Positions 8,004 through 16,242 of a DNA stretch of 64,000 nt are shown here, piece by piece. The translations under genes were made by a program, and so were the position numbers. How positions within the stretch are numbered: position 1 is the first letter of the stretch; each line of letters starts with the position of its first letter. The DNA is taken from the NCBI RefSeq assembly GCF_029360765.1, contig NZ_JARKNA010000003.1, positions 186,001-250,000 of the forward strand. Direction: 5' to 3'. Below the pieces are notes generated by a model. It did not search any database. It was not told where the DNA came from and worked only from the letters and a program-made list of their open reading frames with translations. Source of the DNA: Terrimonas pollutisoli. Its GTDB lineage: Bacteria > Bacteroidota > Bacteroidia > Chitinophagales > Chitinophagaceae.

Positions 8004-9182
8004 ATGGCTGACAAAGCAAAAAAAATAAAACAAAAGGTAATATCAAACCTAAGTCTCCCCTTTAGGGCGACAGGGGGCAAGCAATTTATATCATTTGTAA
8101 AAAAAGAATTTCACCACATTTTTCGTGACAGGCGCACCCTGCTTATTTTGTTGGGAATGCCCGTCGTGCAGATCATCATTTTTGGATTTGCGTTGACCAA
8201 TGAAGTGAAGAATGCAAAGATTGCTATGTTTGATCAATCGAAGGATGTGGCCACCACCTCCTTGCTGCAGGAAATAAATGCCAGCCGGTATTTTGACATC
8301 GAAGAAAATCTCTATTCATATAAGGACATTGAAACCGCTTTTAGAAAAGGAAAAATAAAGTTAGCCATTGTCTTGCCCGGGAACTTTAATGAAGAACTGC
8401 AACACTTTAATAAAGCACAGGTACAACTAATTGCAGATGCCTCTGATCCCAATGTTGCTACCACGCTTACCAATTATGCCGGTGCTATCATCTTAAACTA
8501 CCAGGATCGCATCACGCATGACCGCAAACTGCCTTACACCATCAGCACCGAAACCAGGATGTTATATAATCCACAGCAAAAAGGCGCTTATAGTTTTGTG
8601 CCGGGTGTGATGGCGATGGTGCTGATGCTGGTATGTACGATGATGACCGCCATTACTATTGTCAGGGAAAAAGAATTGGGAACAATGGAAATAATGCTGG
8701 TTTCACCAATGCAGCCATTAAAGATCATTTTAGCAAAAGCCGTTCCTTATCTATTATTATCGCTGGTGAACATTGCAAGTATTTTGTGTTTAAGCGTTTT
8801 TGTGCTGGATGTGCCCATCAATGGAAGCATCCCATTTCTTATTGCTGAAAGCACACTGTTTACCATCACCTGCCTGGTGTTGGGCCTACTCATTTCTTCT
8901 TCTACCGGTTCACAACAAACCGCCATGTTTATTTCACTAACAGGAATGTTTTTACCGACTATTATGCTGAGCGGCTTTATGTTCCCGATTGAAAACATGC
9001 CAAAGCCATTGCAGTTGCTATCGAATATTGTGCCTGCCCGCTGGTTTTACGCTATTGTAAAGGATGTGATGATAAAGGGAGTGGGGCCGGCAGCAGTTTG
9101 GAAGGAAACATTAATCCTACTGGGGATGACGGGTATATTGCTCGGGTTGAGTATTAAGAAATTTAAAATAAGATTATCATAA
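8004..9182 (+). CDS. ABC-2 type permease 1 (YbhS/YbhR-like)
   Basis: 392 residues. One N-terminal membrane segment (LLILLGMPVVQIIIFGFAL), a large extracytoplasmic domain, then five membrane segments starting at FVPGVMAMVLMLVCTMMTAITIVREKE, which is the layout of ABC2_membrane_3 exporters. The conserved VREKELGTMEIMLVSPM motif couples to the ATPase. The first 24 or so residues before FVKKEFHHIFRDRRTL do not resemble the family, and LSLPFRATGGK in them is encoded by repeat copy C. Function: drug or lipid-linked substrate export with the neighbouring proteins. Confidence 0.9.
   Translation: MADKAKKIKQKVISNLSLPFRATGGKQFISFVKKEFHHIFRDRRTLLILLGMPVVQIIIFGFALTNEVKNAKIAMFDQSKDVATTSLLQEINASRYFDIEENLYSYKDIETAFRKGKIKLAIVLPGNFNEELQHFNKAQVQLIADASDPNVATTLTNYAGAIILNYQDRITHDRKLPYTISTETRMLYNPQQKGAYSFVPGVMAMVLMLVCTMMTAITIVREKELGTMEIMLVSPMQPLKIILAKAVPYLLLSLVNIASILCLSVFVLDVPINGSIPFLIAESTLFTITCLVLGLLISSSTGSQQTAMFISLTGMFLPTIMLSGFMFPIENMPKPLQLLSNIVPARWFYAIVKDVMIKGVGPAAVWKETLILLGMTGILLGLSIKKFKIRLS
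8052..8080 (+). repeat. CCCCTTTAGGG repeat, diverged copy C
   Basis: Related to copy B (TCCCCTTTAGGG followed by a G-run and CAA) with several changes in the middle. It lies in frame inside the N-terminal coding region of permease 1. Confidence 0.75.
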
Positions 9183-9198
9183 TTTTTAAACACCCTTA

Positions 9199-9223
9199 AG
9201 CCCCTTTAGGGGATGGGGGCAAG
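9199..9223 (+). repeat. CCCCTTTAGGGG repeat, copy D
   Basis: Same orientation and nearly the same sequence as copy B (core GCCCCTTTAGGGGATGGGGG), in the 52-bp gap between the two permease genes. Confidence 0.8.
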
Positions 9224-9234
9224 ATCAGACTGGC

Positions 9235-10353
9235 ATGAGAAGTTTACGTTTTTTATTACAGAAAGAGTTCCGGCAAATCTTCCGCGATAAGTCTATCCTG
9301 CGGATCATCTTTGTAATGCCGATGATACAACTGCTGATCCTCCCATTAGCGGCCGATTACGAAATGAAGAATATCAAGCTAAGTGTTGTCGATCATGATC
9401 ATTCGGCGTATTCCCGCCAATTAATCAATAAGATTACGGCTTCCGGGTATTTTCAATTAAATGACCATTCAGGGTCTTTTAAAAATGCGATAACGGAGGT
9501 AGAAAAAGATCACTCGGATATTATACTTGAAATTCCAGCCCATTTTGAAAAAGATCTTGTGAAGGAGGACCAGGCAACGTTGTTTGTAGCTGCCAATGCG
9601 ATTAACGGTGTAAAGGCCGGGTTGGGCAGTTCTTACCTGCAGAGTATTATCCGGGATTATAACCGCGAGGTTCGCACTGAGTGGGTACAGTTTCCCCGGT
9701 TCAATCCCGAGCTGAATATTGAGATCACTTCCTCTAACTGGTTTAACCCCTTCCTGAATTATCATTATTTCATGGTACCGGGTATCCTCGTGATCCTGGT
9801 AACGATGGTGGGGGCCTTCCTTACTTCTTTAAATATTGTCCGGGAGAAGGAGATAGGTACAATTGAGCAAATAAATGTGACGCCAATAAGGAAACACCAT
9901 TTCATTTTGGGTAAGTTAATACCTTTTTGGATACTGGGTCTGCTGGTGATGTCGATTGGATTCCTGATTGCAAGGATCGTGTACGGCATCATACCAGCCG
10001 GGAGTTTTTTTACGATCTATGTTTTTGCTGCCTTATACCTGCTGGCTGTTTTGGGGCTGGGTTTGTTGGTCTCTACTTATACGTCTAACCAACAGCAAGC
10101 TATGCTGATCTCCTTTTTTATGATGATGATCTTTATTTTGTTGGGAGGTCTTTATACGTCTATTGATAGCATGCCGGATTGGGCTCAATGGGTCACTAAA
10201 TTCAACCCGGTATCCTATTTTATAGAAGTAATGCGGATGGTGGTCCTAAAAGGAAGCACCCTGGCTGATATCAGCAAACACCTGTGGATAATGGCGGCAT
10301 TTGCTGTTGGCCTCAATAGTTGGGCGGTCATTAATTATCGGAAAAGAAGCTAG
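9235..10353 (+). CDS. ABC-2 type permease 2 (YbhR/YbhS-like)
   Basis: 372 residues with the same architecture as permease 1: N-terminal membrane segment (ILRIIFVMPMIQLLILPLAA), extracytoplasmic domain, then five C-terminal segments. The VREKEIGTIEQINVTPIRKHHF coupling motif is present. Here the protein starts directly at the family homology (LLQKEFRQIFRDKSILR), which underlines that the N-terminal extension of permease 1 is abnormal. It is the last gene of the exporter operon and should pair with permease 1 as the membrane channel. Confidence 0.9.
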   Translation: MRSLRFLLQKEFRQIFRDKSILRIIFVMPMIQLLILPLAADYEMKNIKLSVVDHDHSAYSRQLINKITASGYFQLNDHSGSFKNAITEVEKDHSDIILEIPAHFEKDLVKEDQATLFVAANAINGVKAGLGSSYLQSIIRDYNREVRTEWVQFPRFNPELNIEITSSNWFNPFLNYHYFMVPGILVILVTMVGAFLTSLNIVREKEIGTIEQINVTPIRKHHFILGKLIPFWILGLLVMSIGFLIARIVYGIIPAGSFFTIYVFAALYLLAVLGLGLLVSTYTSNQQQAMLISFFMMMIFILLGGLYTSIDSMPDWAQWVTKFNPVSYFIEVMRMVVLKGSTLADISKHLWIMAAFAVGLNSWAVINYRKRS

Positions 10354-10442
10354 TTCTGGAGTAGGGCATTAACCGGGAATTAAATCAGGGCCGGTTCAAT
10401 TTTCAATTTTTCGTTATATTCGGATAACTAAAAACGAATGCT

Positions 10443-10844
10443 ATGCTCAAACTCGGAGATTTAAAACAAGGCGACCATATTTTATTAAATGATGAGGGTG
10501 TAGAAAGAGAAGGGACGGTAGTAAAAGTGAGCCATGAGGAACGGCAGGCGCTGGTAAATAACGGCGTACAGGAATTTTGGTATAACCTCGATGAGATCCG
10601 GCCAATTCCCCTGGACGAAAAGCAATTGGTGCGGTTGGGCTTTACCAAAGAGGAGATGAACGGATCCGGAGCCGTAAAATATAAAAAGGACTCTTTCAGG
10701 TTGCTACTTCCTCATAAGGATGATTTTTCGAACATTGAAATGTGGTGGCGGGAAGATCGCCGGCATTTTAACTTTCCGCTTGGCGTACATGATTTGCAAA
10801 ATTTGTATCATGATATGACCAAAGTTCCTCTTGGAATACATTAA
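10443..10844 (+). CDS. Conserved-looking hypothetical protein, 133 aa
   Basis: Soluble, no signal peptide or membrane segment. The N-terminal half reads like a small beta domain (LGDLKQGDHILLNDEGVEREGTVVKVS), the C-terminal half is rich in aromatic residues (MWWREDRRHFNFPLGVHDLQNLYHDM). I do not recognise a named family. It sits between the exporter operon and the ribosomal operon, with a strong terminator behind it, so it is probably a one-gene unit. Confidence 0.75.
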   Translation: MLKLGDLKQGDHILLNDEGVEREGTVVKVSHEERQALVNNGVQEFWYNLDEIRPIPLDEKQLVRLGFTKEEMNGSGAVKYKKDSFRLLLPHKDDFSNIEMWWREDRRHFNFPLGVHDLQNLYHDMTKVPLGIH

Positions 10845-10898
10845 TAATAAATGAGTTAAGGGCTTTTTGCCCGGTTAAATAATTAATTTAGTTTTAGG

Positions 10899-10923
10899 CC
10901 CCGAAAAATAATCGGGGTTTTTT
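10899..10923 (+). terminator. Rho-independent terminator before infA
   Basis: Stem CCCCGA / TCGGGG (10899-10904, 10912-10917) followed by six T. It separates the upstream gene from the ribosomal operon. Confidence 0.85.
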
Positions 10924-10944
10924 CTTTTTGTGGGTTCATCCTCC

Positions 10945-10952
10945 TATCTTTG
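10945..10952 (+). promoter_or_regulatory. Probable infA -7 element
   Basis: TATCTTTG fits the Bacteroidota TAnnTTTG consensus, 17 bp before the infA ATG and just behind the terminator. A TTTG at 10927-10930 is too close (14 bp) to be an ideal -33 element, so only the -7 box is called. Confidence 0.65.
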
Positions 10953-10968
10953 CACCCCTAAAATTTGT

Positions 10969-11187
10969 ATGTCGAAACAACCCCTTATTAAACAAGATGG
11001 TATCATTCTGGAAGCCCTGTCAAACGCCATGTTTAGGGTGAAGCTGGAAAACGGTCACGAAATATTGGCAACCATCTCTGGAAAAATGAGGATGCACTAC
11101 ATCCGGATTTTGCCGGGTGATAAAGTAGGAGTGGAGATTTCGCCGTATGATTTATCAAGGGGAAGAATCATTTTCAGATACAAATAG
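10969..11187 (+). CDS. infA: Translation initiation factor IF-1
   Basis: 72 residues, the usual length. OB-fold sequence with the conserved [43 protein letters not shown] order; IF-1 binds the 30S A site during initiation. ATG 10969 is chosen because it starts at the conserved [11 protein letters not shown]. First gene of the alpha operon here; in most Bacteroidota secY and map precede it, but this copy has its own promoter behind a terminator. Confidence 0.97.
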   Translation: MSKQPLIKQDGIILEALSNAMFRVKLENGHEILATISGKMRMHYIRILPGDKVGVEISPYDLSRGRIIFRYK

Positions 11188-11218
11188 TCTTTGACTGTTT
11201 GGCAGAAAAGCAAATATT

Positions 11219-11335
11219 ATGAAAGTTAGAGCATCCATTAAAAAGCGTAGCGCAGATTGCAAGATCGTTCGTCGTAAAGGCAAACTGTACGTAATTAACA
11301 AAAAGAATCCCCGCTTCAAGCAGCGCCAGGGATAA
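11219..11335 (+). CDS. rpmJ: 50S ribosomal protein L36, zinc-free form
   Basis: 38 residues, the standard L36 length, beginning [15 protein letters not shown] and ending NPRFKQRQG. Zinc-binding L36 proteins carry three Cys and one His; here only Cys14 remains (Ser11, Asn27 and Phe33 region replace the others), so this is a C-minus type protein that cannot bind zinc in the usual way. It lies 31 bp after infA and before rpsM, the standard place. Confidence 0.95.
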   Translation: MKVRASIKKRSADCKIVRRKGKLYVINKKNPRFKQRQG

Positions 11336-11337
11336 TA

Positions 11338-11394
11338 GACAATTAGCAATATGCAATGTGCGGCTTAACCATTGTCAATTGCCTGTTGCCAATT
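11338..11394. repeat. Second heptamer family (RCAATNN), inverted arrays
   Basis: Left arm reads GACAATT AGCAATA TGCAATG; the reverse complement of the right arm reads GGCAACA GGCAATT GACAATG. Two opposed heptamer arrays fill the rpmJ-rpsM spacer. Confidence 0.65.
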
Positions 11395-11428
11395 TGAATT
11401 AAAAGAATCTAAAAAATAATAGAAAACT

Positions 11429-11809
11429 ATGGCTCGTATTGCCGGTGTTGATTTACCAAAAAATAAAAGAGGCGAAATAGGTCTGACCTATATCTATGGT
11501 ATTGGTCCATCTACTGCTAAATATATTCTGGACAAGAATAACATTAGCCGTGATAAAAAAGTACATGAGTGGAATGATGAAGACCTGAATGCAATCCGTA
11601 ACACTATTACGGAGGAATTAAAGGTTGAAGGTCAACTTCGTTCTGAAGTGCAAATGAGCATCAAGCGTTTGCTTGACATCGCTTGCTACCGTGGCCTTCG
11701 TCATCGTAAAGGGTTGCCGGTTCGTGGTCAGCGTACCAAGACGAATAGCCGTACGAGAAAAGGTAAACGTAAGACAGTAGCCGGTAAGAAAAAAGCCGCT
11801 AAGAAGTAA
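11429..11809 (+). CDS. rpsM: 30S ribosomal protein S13
   Basis: 126 residues. Opens [26 protein letters not shown] and contains [25 protein letters not shown], the conserved head-binding region; a lysine-rich tail follows. S13 contacts the P-site tRNA and L5 across the subunit interface. The spacers on both sides (93 and 177 bp) are much wider than is usual inside the alpha operon. Confidence 0.97.
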   Translation: MARIAGVDLPKNKRGEIGLTYIYGIGPSTAKYILDKNNISRDKKVHEWNDEDLNAIRNTITEELKVEGQLRSEVQMSIKRLLDIACYRGLRHRKGLPVRGQRTKTNSRTRKGKRKTVAGKKKAAKK

Positions 11810-11819
11810 TAAACGGGAG

Positions 11820-11879
11820 TTCGGAGTCTTAGCAATGAGATTCCGAATTCTTCATTATACGACTTACATTCAAATGAAT
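11820..11879 (+). other. Structured rpsM-rpsK spacer
   Basis: The 177-bp gap between rpsM and rpsK holds an inverted repeat TTCGGA/TCCGAA (11820-11847) and, further on, GACTTAC pairing with GTAAGTC (near 11870 and 11898). No gene is visible. The hairpins could modulate distal expression, but no established leader type was recognised. Confidence 0.4.
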
Positions 11880-11986
11880 CAATTGCGGATCGCTTCGTAA
11901 GTCAGCAGGAGGATTGATTCAGTTTCGGGTTCAATTTAGAAACCGGAAATTTTTTAAAAAGAAAAGATTACCTCGGAACAACAATT

Positions 11987-12394
11987 ATGGCAAAAGCACA
12001 AGCACAAAACAGCGCAAAAGCTGCAGCTAAAAAAAGAGTGGTGAAAGTGGACGCTTACGGCGATGCACACATTTCAGCTACATTCAACAACATCATCGTT
12101 AGTTTGACCAACAAAACCGGCCAGGTGATAGCCTGGAGCAGCGCTGGTAAAATGGGCTTCAGAGGTTCTAAAAAGAACACTCCTTATGCAGCCCAAATGG
12201 CAGCAAGCGACGCAGCAAAAGTGGCGCTGGATGCAGGTTTGAAAAGAGTTGATGTATATGTTAAAGGACCAGGCGCAGGCCGTGAAGGAGCTATCCGCTC
12301 TCTCTCCCAGTCAGGTATTGAAGTAGTGATGATCAAGGATATCACTCCGCTGCCACACAATGGTTGCCGTCCTCCCAAGAAAAGAAGAGTATAA
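11987..12394 (+). CDS. rpsK: 30S ribosomal protein S11
   Basis: 135 residues. Conserved core [45 protein letters not shown] and the C-terminal [11 protein letters not shown], which lines the mRNA exit platform. Start ATG 11987 in the lysine/alanine-rich N-terminal extension usual in this phylum. Confidence 0.97.
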   Translation: MAKAQAQNSAKAAAKKRVVKVDAYGDAHISATFNNIIVSLTNKTGQVIAWSSAGKMGFRGSKKNTPYAAQMAASDAAKVALDAGLKRVDVYVKGPGAGREGAIRSLSQSGIEVVMIKDITPLPHNGCRPPKKRRV

Positions 12395-12400
12395 AGAAAA

Positions 12401-12453
12401 GCTATGAGCTGTAAGCCCCGAGCCTAAGTCTCGTAGCTAAAAGCTCGAAGCTC
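12401..12453. repeat. Opposed heptamer arrays in rpsK-rpsD spacer
   Basis: Left units GCTATGA GCTGTAA GCCCCGA; the complement of the right arm reads GCTTCGA GCTTTTA GCTACGA. The arrays face each other and can form a long imperfect hairpin. Confidence 0.7.
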
Positions 12454-12491
12454 TATACATATTGAGCCAATTTGGTTTCATTTTAAAAAAG

Positions 12492-12549
12492 GGTGCTTGA
12501 TTGATTTTTTAACGCTTTTACTGATCAAAGCACCGGTACAAAAAAGCGT
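12492..12549 (+). promoter_or_regulatory. Pseudoknot-like rpsD leader, candidate S4 autoregulatory site
   Basis: Stem 1 pairs GGTGCTTGAT (12492-12501) with ATCAAAGCACC (12524-12534), ten pairs and one bulged A. The loop contains ACGCTTTT (12512-12519), exactly complementary to AAAAGCGT (12542-12549), giving an H-type pseudoknot that ends 15 bases before the rpsD ATG. S4 is the classic autoregulator of the alpha operon through a pseudoknot in Escherichia coli, and S4 leaders have been proposed for Bacteroidia. The fold is read directly; the S4 link is inference. Confidence 0.65.
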
Positions 12550-12564
12550 AAATGAATAAAAACT

Positions 12565-13170
12565 ATGGCACGTTACACTGGTCCAAAGACCAAGATCTCC
12601 CGTATTTTCGGTGAGCCAATTTTAGGCAATGGTAAATGGTTGGGTAAAAACAGCAACCCTCCCGGTCAGCACGGTGAAAAGCGTAAACGTAAAACTTTAG
12701 GTGAATACGCTTTACAGCTTCGTGAAAAACAAAAAGCCAAATACACTTACGGCATTTTGGAAAAACAATTCCGCAAAACATTTGAAGAAGCTTCCCGTAT
12801 CAAAGGAGTAACAGGTGAAAACCTTATCAAATTACTTGAAGCCCGTTTGGATAATACAGTTTATCGTATGGGTATTGCTCCTAGTCGTCCTGCTGCACGC
12901 CAGTTGGTAAGCCACAAACATGTGGAAGTAAACGGTGAGGTAGTAAACGTACCTTCTTATCAATTGAAAGCCGGTGATATCATCACCATCAAAGAAGGTA
13001 GCAAAGACAGAACTTCAATCACAAGCGTAATCAAAGGAAAGAATCCAAAGTTCAGCTGGCTGGATTGGAATGAAACTGAACTGAAAGGTACTTTCATTAC
13101 TTACCCGGAAAGAGAAAACGTTCCTGAAAATATCAAGGAACAACTGATCGTAGAGTTGTATTCTAAATAA
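12565..13170 (+). CDS. rpsD: 30S ribosomal protein S4
   Basis: 201 residues. N-terminal [18 protein letters not shown], then the S4 RNA-binding domain ([45 protein letters not shown], about residues 92-150). Primary 16S-binding protein and usual autoregulator of its operon. The N-terminus lacks the four-cysteine zinc knuckle found in some S4 proteins, consistent with a zinc-free form as for L36. A pseudoknot leader precedes it. Confidence 0.97.
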   Translation: MARYTGPKTKISRIFGEPILGNGKWLGKNSNPPGQHGEKRKRKTLGEYALQLREKQKAKYTYGILEKQFRKTFEEASRIKGVTGENLIKLLEARLDNTVYRMGIAPSRPAARQLVSHKHVEVNGEVVNVPSYQLKAGDIITIKEGSKDRTSITSVIKGKNPKFSWLDWNETELKGTFITYPERENVPENIKEQLIVELYSK

Positions 13171-13174
13171 GAAA

Positions 13175-13239
13175 GCCGCGAGCCATGAGCCGTGAGCTTC
13201 GATCCTTTGCTCACAGCTCGTAGCTAAAAGCTCACAGCT
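13175..13239. repeat. Opposed heptamer arrays in rpsD-rpoA spacer
   Basis: Left arm GCCGCGA GCCATGA GCCGTGA GC; complement of the right arm GCTGTGA GCTTTTA GCTACGA GCTGTGA GC. Clearest example of the heptamer family in the window. Confidence 0.75.
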
Positions 13240-13271
13240 TTTCCCAAACATTTAAAAACTAAATCTAAAAT

Positions 13272-14273
13272 ATGGCCATTTTAAATTTCCAGAAGCCGGA
13301 TAAGATCATACTGCAAAAAGCAAATGATTTCGAAGCTCAGTTTGAGTTTCGTCCATTGGAACCTGGTTATGGTGTAACCATTGGTAATGCACTACGCCGT
13401 GTATTGCTGAATTCATTAGAAGGTTATGCAATTGTTGGCGTAAAGATAGAAGGTGTAGAGCATGAATTTGCTACCATGAAGGGTGTTTCAGAAGATGTAG
13501 TGGAGATATTTCTGAACCTGAAACAGGTTCGTTTCAAAAAAATCGTGGATCACGAAGTGGCAAATGAGAAGATCATTTTATCGTTGAAGAATAAAACTGA
13601 ATTCACAGCTGGTTTGATCGGTGAGGCAACTCATTCTTTCCAGATCATGAACCCTGATTTACTTATCTGCACGTTGGATTCATCTGCCAAGATGGATATT
13701 GAACTGACTATCGGAAAAGGTCGTGGCTATGTTCCGGCTGAAGATAACAAGCCAAAAGATGCTCCATTGGGTTATATTCCGATCGACTCTATTTACACGC
13801 CGATCAAGAATGTAAAATACACGATTGAAAATACCCGTGTGGAACAGCGCACAGACTTTGAAAAACTGATCATGGAAGTTTCTACCGATGGTACTATCCA
13901 TCCGGAAGAAGCCGTGAAACAAGCTTCAAGGATCCTGATCCAGCATTTGATGATCATCACTGATGAAAACATCACTTTCGACAACAAAGAAGAGAAAAAA
14001 GAAGACCTCGTGGATGAGCAAACTCTGCAATTGCGCAAAGTGTTGAAGACTCCATTAGAGGACCTCGATCTTTCTGTTCGTGCTTTCAACTGTCTGAAAG
14101 CAGCTAAGATCAACTCATTGAGTGAACTGGTGCAATATGAGCAGGAAGACCTGATGAAATTCCGCAACTTCGGTCAGAAATCATTGGCTGAAATTGAGCA
14201 GGTGTTGGGTGAAAGAGGCCTTGGCTTCGGAATGGACCTGCAGAAACTGGGTGTTGATAAAGATGAACTGTAA
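13272..14273 (+). CDS. rpoA: RNA polymerase alpha subunit
   Basis: 333 residues. The N-terminal assembly domain has FRPLEPGYGVTIGNALRRVLLNSLEGYAIVGVKIEGVEHEF; the C-terminal DNA/activator-binding domain begins near residue 255 (LEDLDLSVRAFNCLKAAKINSLSELVQYEQEDLMKFRNFGQKSLAEIEQVL). Full length, normal position between rpsD and rplQ. Confidence 0.98.
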   Translation: MAILNFQKPDKIILQKANDFEAQFEFRPLEPGYGVTIGNALRRVLLNSLEGYAIVGVKIEGVEHEFATMKGVSEDVVEIFLNLKQVRFKKIVDHEVANEKIILSLKNKTEFTAGLIGEATHSFQIMNPDLLICTLDSSAKMDIELTIGKGRGYVPAEDNKPKDAPLGYIPIDSIYTPIKNVKYTIENTRVEQRTDFEKLIMEVSTDGTIHPEEAVKQASRILIQHLMIITDENITFDNKEEKKEDLVDEQTLQLRKVLKTPLEDLDLSVRAFNCLKAAKINSLSELVQYEQEDLMKFRNFGQKSLAEIEQVLGERGLGFGMDLQKLGVDKDEL

Positions 14274-14279
14274 CCCCCG

Positions 14280-14385
14280 CTCCGCCAGCCGGCGGAGAGT
14301 TTGGAAAGTTCTTTTAATTATTTTTTTAATAAAGGCTTATTAGCATCTAATGAGCGAAGGCTGTAATTCCTGACACGGTACAGCC
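14280..14385 (+). other. Structured rpoA-rplQ spacer
   Basis: The 205-bp gap contains a GC-rich palindrome CTCCGCC-AGCC-GGCGGAG (14280-14297, same family as at 1838) and a second hairpin GGCTGTA/TACAGCC (14359-14365, 14379-14385). No gene is visible. The second hairpin could belong to an L17 leader, but I cannot assign it to a known type. Confidence 0.45.
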
Positions 14386-14478
14386 GGATATTATATAACA
14401 TGAATTTGGAATAAGGATTTGTAAGAATGGTTTTCATTTTCACATCTCCAGATTCTCAAATTTTCAAATTAAAACGTC

Positions 14479-14970
14479 ATGCGTCACGGAGACAAAGTAA
14501 AAAATCTTAGCCGCACCAAAGCACACAGAGATGCTTTGTTGAGCAACCTCGCCTGCCAGTTAATTGCGCACAAGAGGATCGTAACTACCGTAGCCAAAGC
14601 AAAAGCTTTGCGTGTTTATGTAGAGCCACTGATCACAAAGGGTAAAACAAATACTACTCACGAACGCCGTGTGGTATTTAGTTATTTACAGGATAAAGAA
14701 GCCATCAAGGAATTATTTGGTACCGTAGCTGAAAAAGTAGGTGGCCGTCCCGGTGGTTATACCCGAATCATTAAGTTGGGTGCCCGCCCTGGTGATAATG
14801 CTGAAAAAGCATTGATCGAGTTAGTGGACTTTAATGAAATCTATGGTAAGGGTAAAGGGGAAGCTAAAGAAGCTGCCAAGAAAACCCGTCGTAGCCGTGG
14901 AGGTTCCAAGAAAACTGAAGCAGCTAAAATGGAAGAAGTAAAAGCAGAAGAAGCTGATACAAAGGAATAG
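14479..14970 (+). CDS. rplQ: 50S ribosomal protein L17
   Basis: 163 residues. Core [45 protein letters not shown] and the conserved [25 protein letters not shown]. After residue 125 there is a charged, low-complexity extension ([13 protein letters not shown]...EEADTKE), common in Bacteroidota L17. Last gene of the operon, with a terminator 22 bp behind it. Confidence 0.97.
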   Translation: MRHGDKVKNLSRTKAHRDALLSNLACQLIAHKRIVTTVAKAKALRVYVEPLITKGKTNTTHERRVVFSYLQDKEAIKELFGTVAEKVGGRPGGYTRIIKLGARPGDNAEKALIELVDFNEIYGKGKGEAKEAAKKTRRSRGGSKKTEAAKMEEVKAEEADTKE

Positions 14971-14992
14971 TTTGGCTTAAATAAATATTTTG

Positions 14993-15025
14993 AAAAGACC
15001 CTTTTATTTAAGAGGGTCTTTTTCT
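14993..15025 (+). terminator. Terminator of the alpha operon
   Basis: AAAAGACCCT pairs with AGGGTCTTTT around a short AT loop and runs into a T tract. Confidence 0.85.
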
Positions 15026-15059
15026 ATTTTAGCCATTCACCAAAACAAACCACCATTTT

Positions 15060-16019
15060 ATGAAGAAGATTTTCTTATCCCTTCTCGGGCTATCTTTCGC
15101 CTACACAATATCTTTCGCTAAAGAACCCGGTGATTCTCTGAACATAATTGTTGATGAGTTGAAAAGGATGGATTCTATAGAAAGCTCATTGCATTATAAA
15201 ACCGGAGTCATTAAGTTAGGGTCAGGTATTGCTACGATCAATGTGCCACCTAATTTTAAGTTTCTTGAATCTGCTGAAGCAGCTTATGTGGTTCAGGATC
15301 TCTGGGGAAATCCCAAGGGGAACGCACCCTTAGGAGTATTGTTTCCGGACAATAGCGGAGCCACCGATGCAGGCGGATATGCTTTTATCGTGAAATTTGA
15401 AGAGCTTGGTTTTGTAAAAGATGACGATGCCGGTAAGATCAACTATGATGACTTGTTGAAAGATTTAAAAGAAAGCAGTGTAAAAGAGAATGAAGAAAGA
15501 AAGAAACAAGGTCTTTATACAATGGATCTGCTTGGTTGGGCTGCAAAACCACATTATGACAAAGAAAAAAAAGTTTTGTATTGGGCAAAAGAATTTTCTG
15601 TCTCTGGTTCGGAACAACATACATTGAACTATGACGTACGCATACTGGGACGGAAAGGTGTATTGACGCTGCAGGCTGTTTCGTCCATGCAGGAATTAGA
15701 TAGTGTTAACAATCATTTGGATGAGGTATTAAAAATGGTAACCTTCAACGAGGGAAACCGCTATGCGGATTTTGATTCTAAGACCGATGATGTAGCTGCA
15801 TGGACCATTGGTGGTCTTGTGGCTGGAAAGGTGTTGGCGAAAGTAGGTTTCTTTGCCGTGATTCTTAAGTTCCTAAAGTTTATCATTATCGGTATTGGAT
15901 TAGCCGGCACAGCAATTTGGAAGTTTGTCACTGGCAGGAGAAAAAAACAGGAGGAATTTGTTTACGAGCCACAGCCGGTTCCAGGTGAAGACAACAATAC
16001 AAACAACACTCCTTCCTAA
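15060..16019 (+). CDS. DUF2167 membrane-anchored protein
   Basis: 319 residues with a signal peptide (first 20) and a hydrophobic C-terminal segment (FFAVILKFLKFIIIGIGLAGTAIWKFV, about 270-297) followed by a charged tail. The signature of DUF2167 is clear: GVIKLGSGIATINVPPNFKFL, then GYAFIVKFEELGFVKDDDAGKINYDDLL and LLGWAAKPHYDKEKKVLYWAKEF. The family is envelope-located and of unknown function. Stands alone between two terminators. Confidence 0.9.
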   Translation: MKKIFLSLLGLSFAYTISFAKEPGDSLNIIVDELKRMDSIESSLHYKTGVIKLGSGIATINVPPNFKFLESAEAAYVVQDLWGNPKGNAPLGVLFPDNSGATDAGGYAFIVKFEELGFVKDDDAGKINYDDLLKDLKESSVKENEERKKQGLYTMDLLGWAAKPHYDKEKKVLYWAKEFSVSGSEQHTLNYDVRILGRKGVLTLQAVSSMQELDSVNNHLDEVLKMVTFNEGNRYADFDSKTDDVAAWTIGGLVAGKVLAKVGFFAVILKFLKFIIIGIGLAGTAIWKFVTGRRKKQEEFVYEPQPVPGEDNNTNNTPS

Positions 16020-16044
16020 TAAATGATTCAACAATAATTTGTTC

Positions 16045-16070
16045 AAAACCCCGGATGGCTGGGGTTTTTT
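16045..16070 (+). terminator. Terminator behind the DUF2167 gene
   Basis: AAAACCCC (16045-16052) pairs with GGGGTTTT and ends in six T. The following 170 bp up to ppc show no other feature. Confidence 0.85.
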
Positions 16071-16242
16071 GCTGCAATAACAGATAGTTTTTTTCTGCCA
16101 GCGTAAAATGAATTATTTTCATGTGTTTAATTGCTATTGTTTTTTAGCCACATGGAATTCGCCCCGGCTGTAAACGTCGGGACTCATTTCAGGCACTATT
16201 GACTGCTTGCCAGGTTATACTTGAATTTTTAATTTTCATTGC

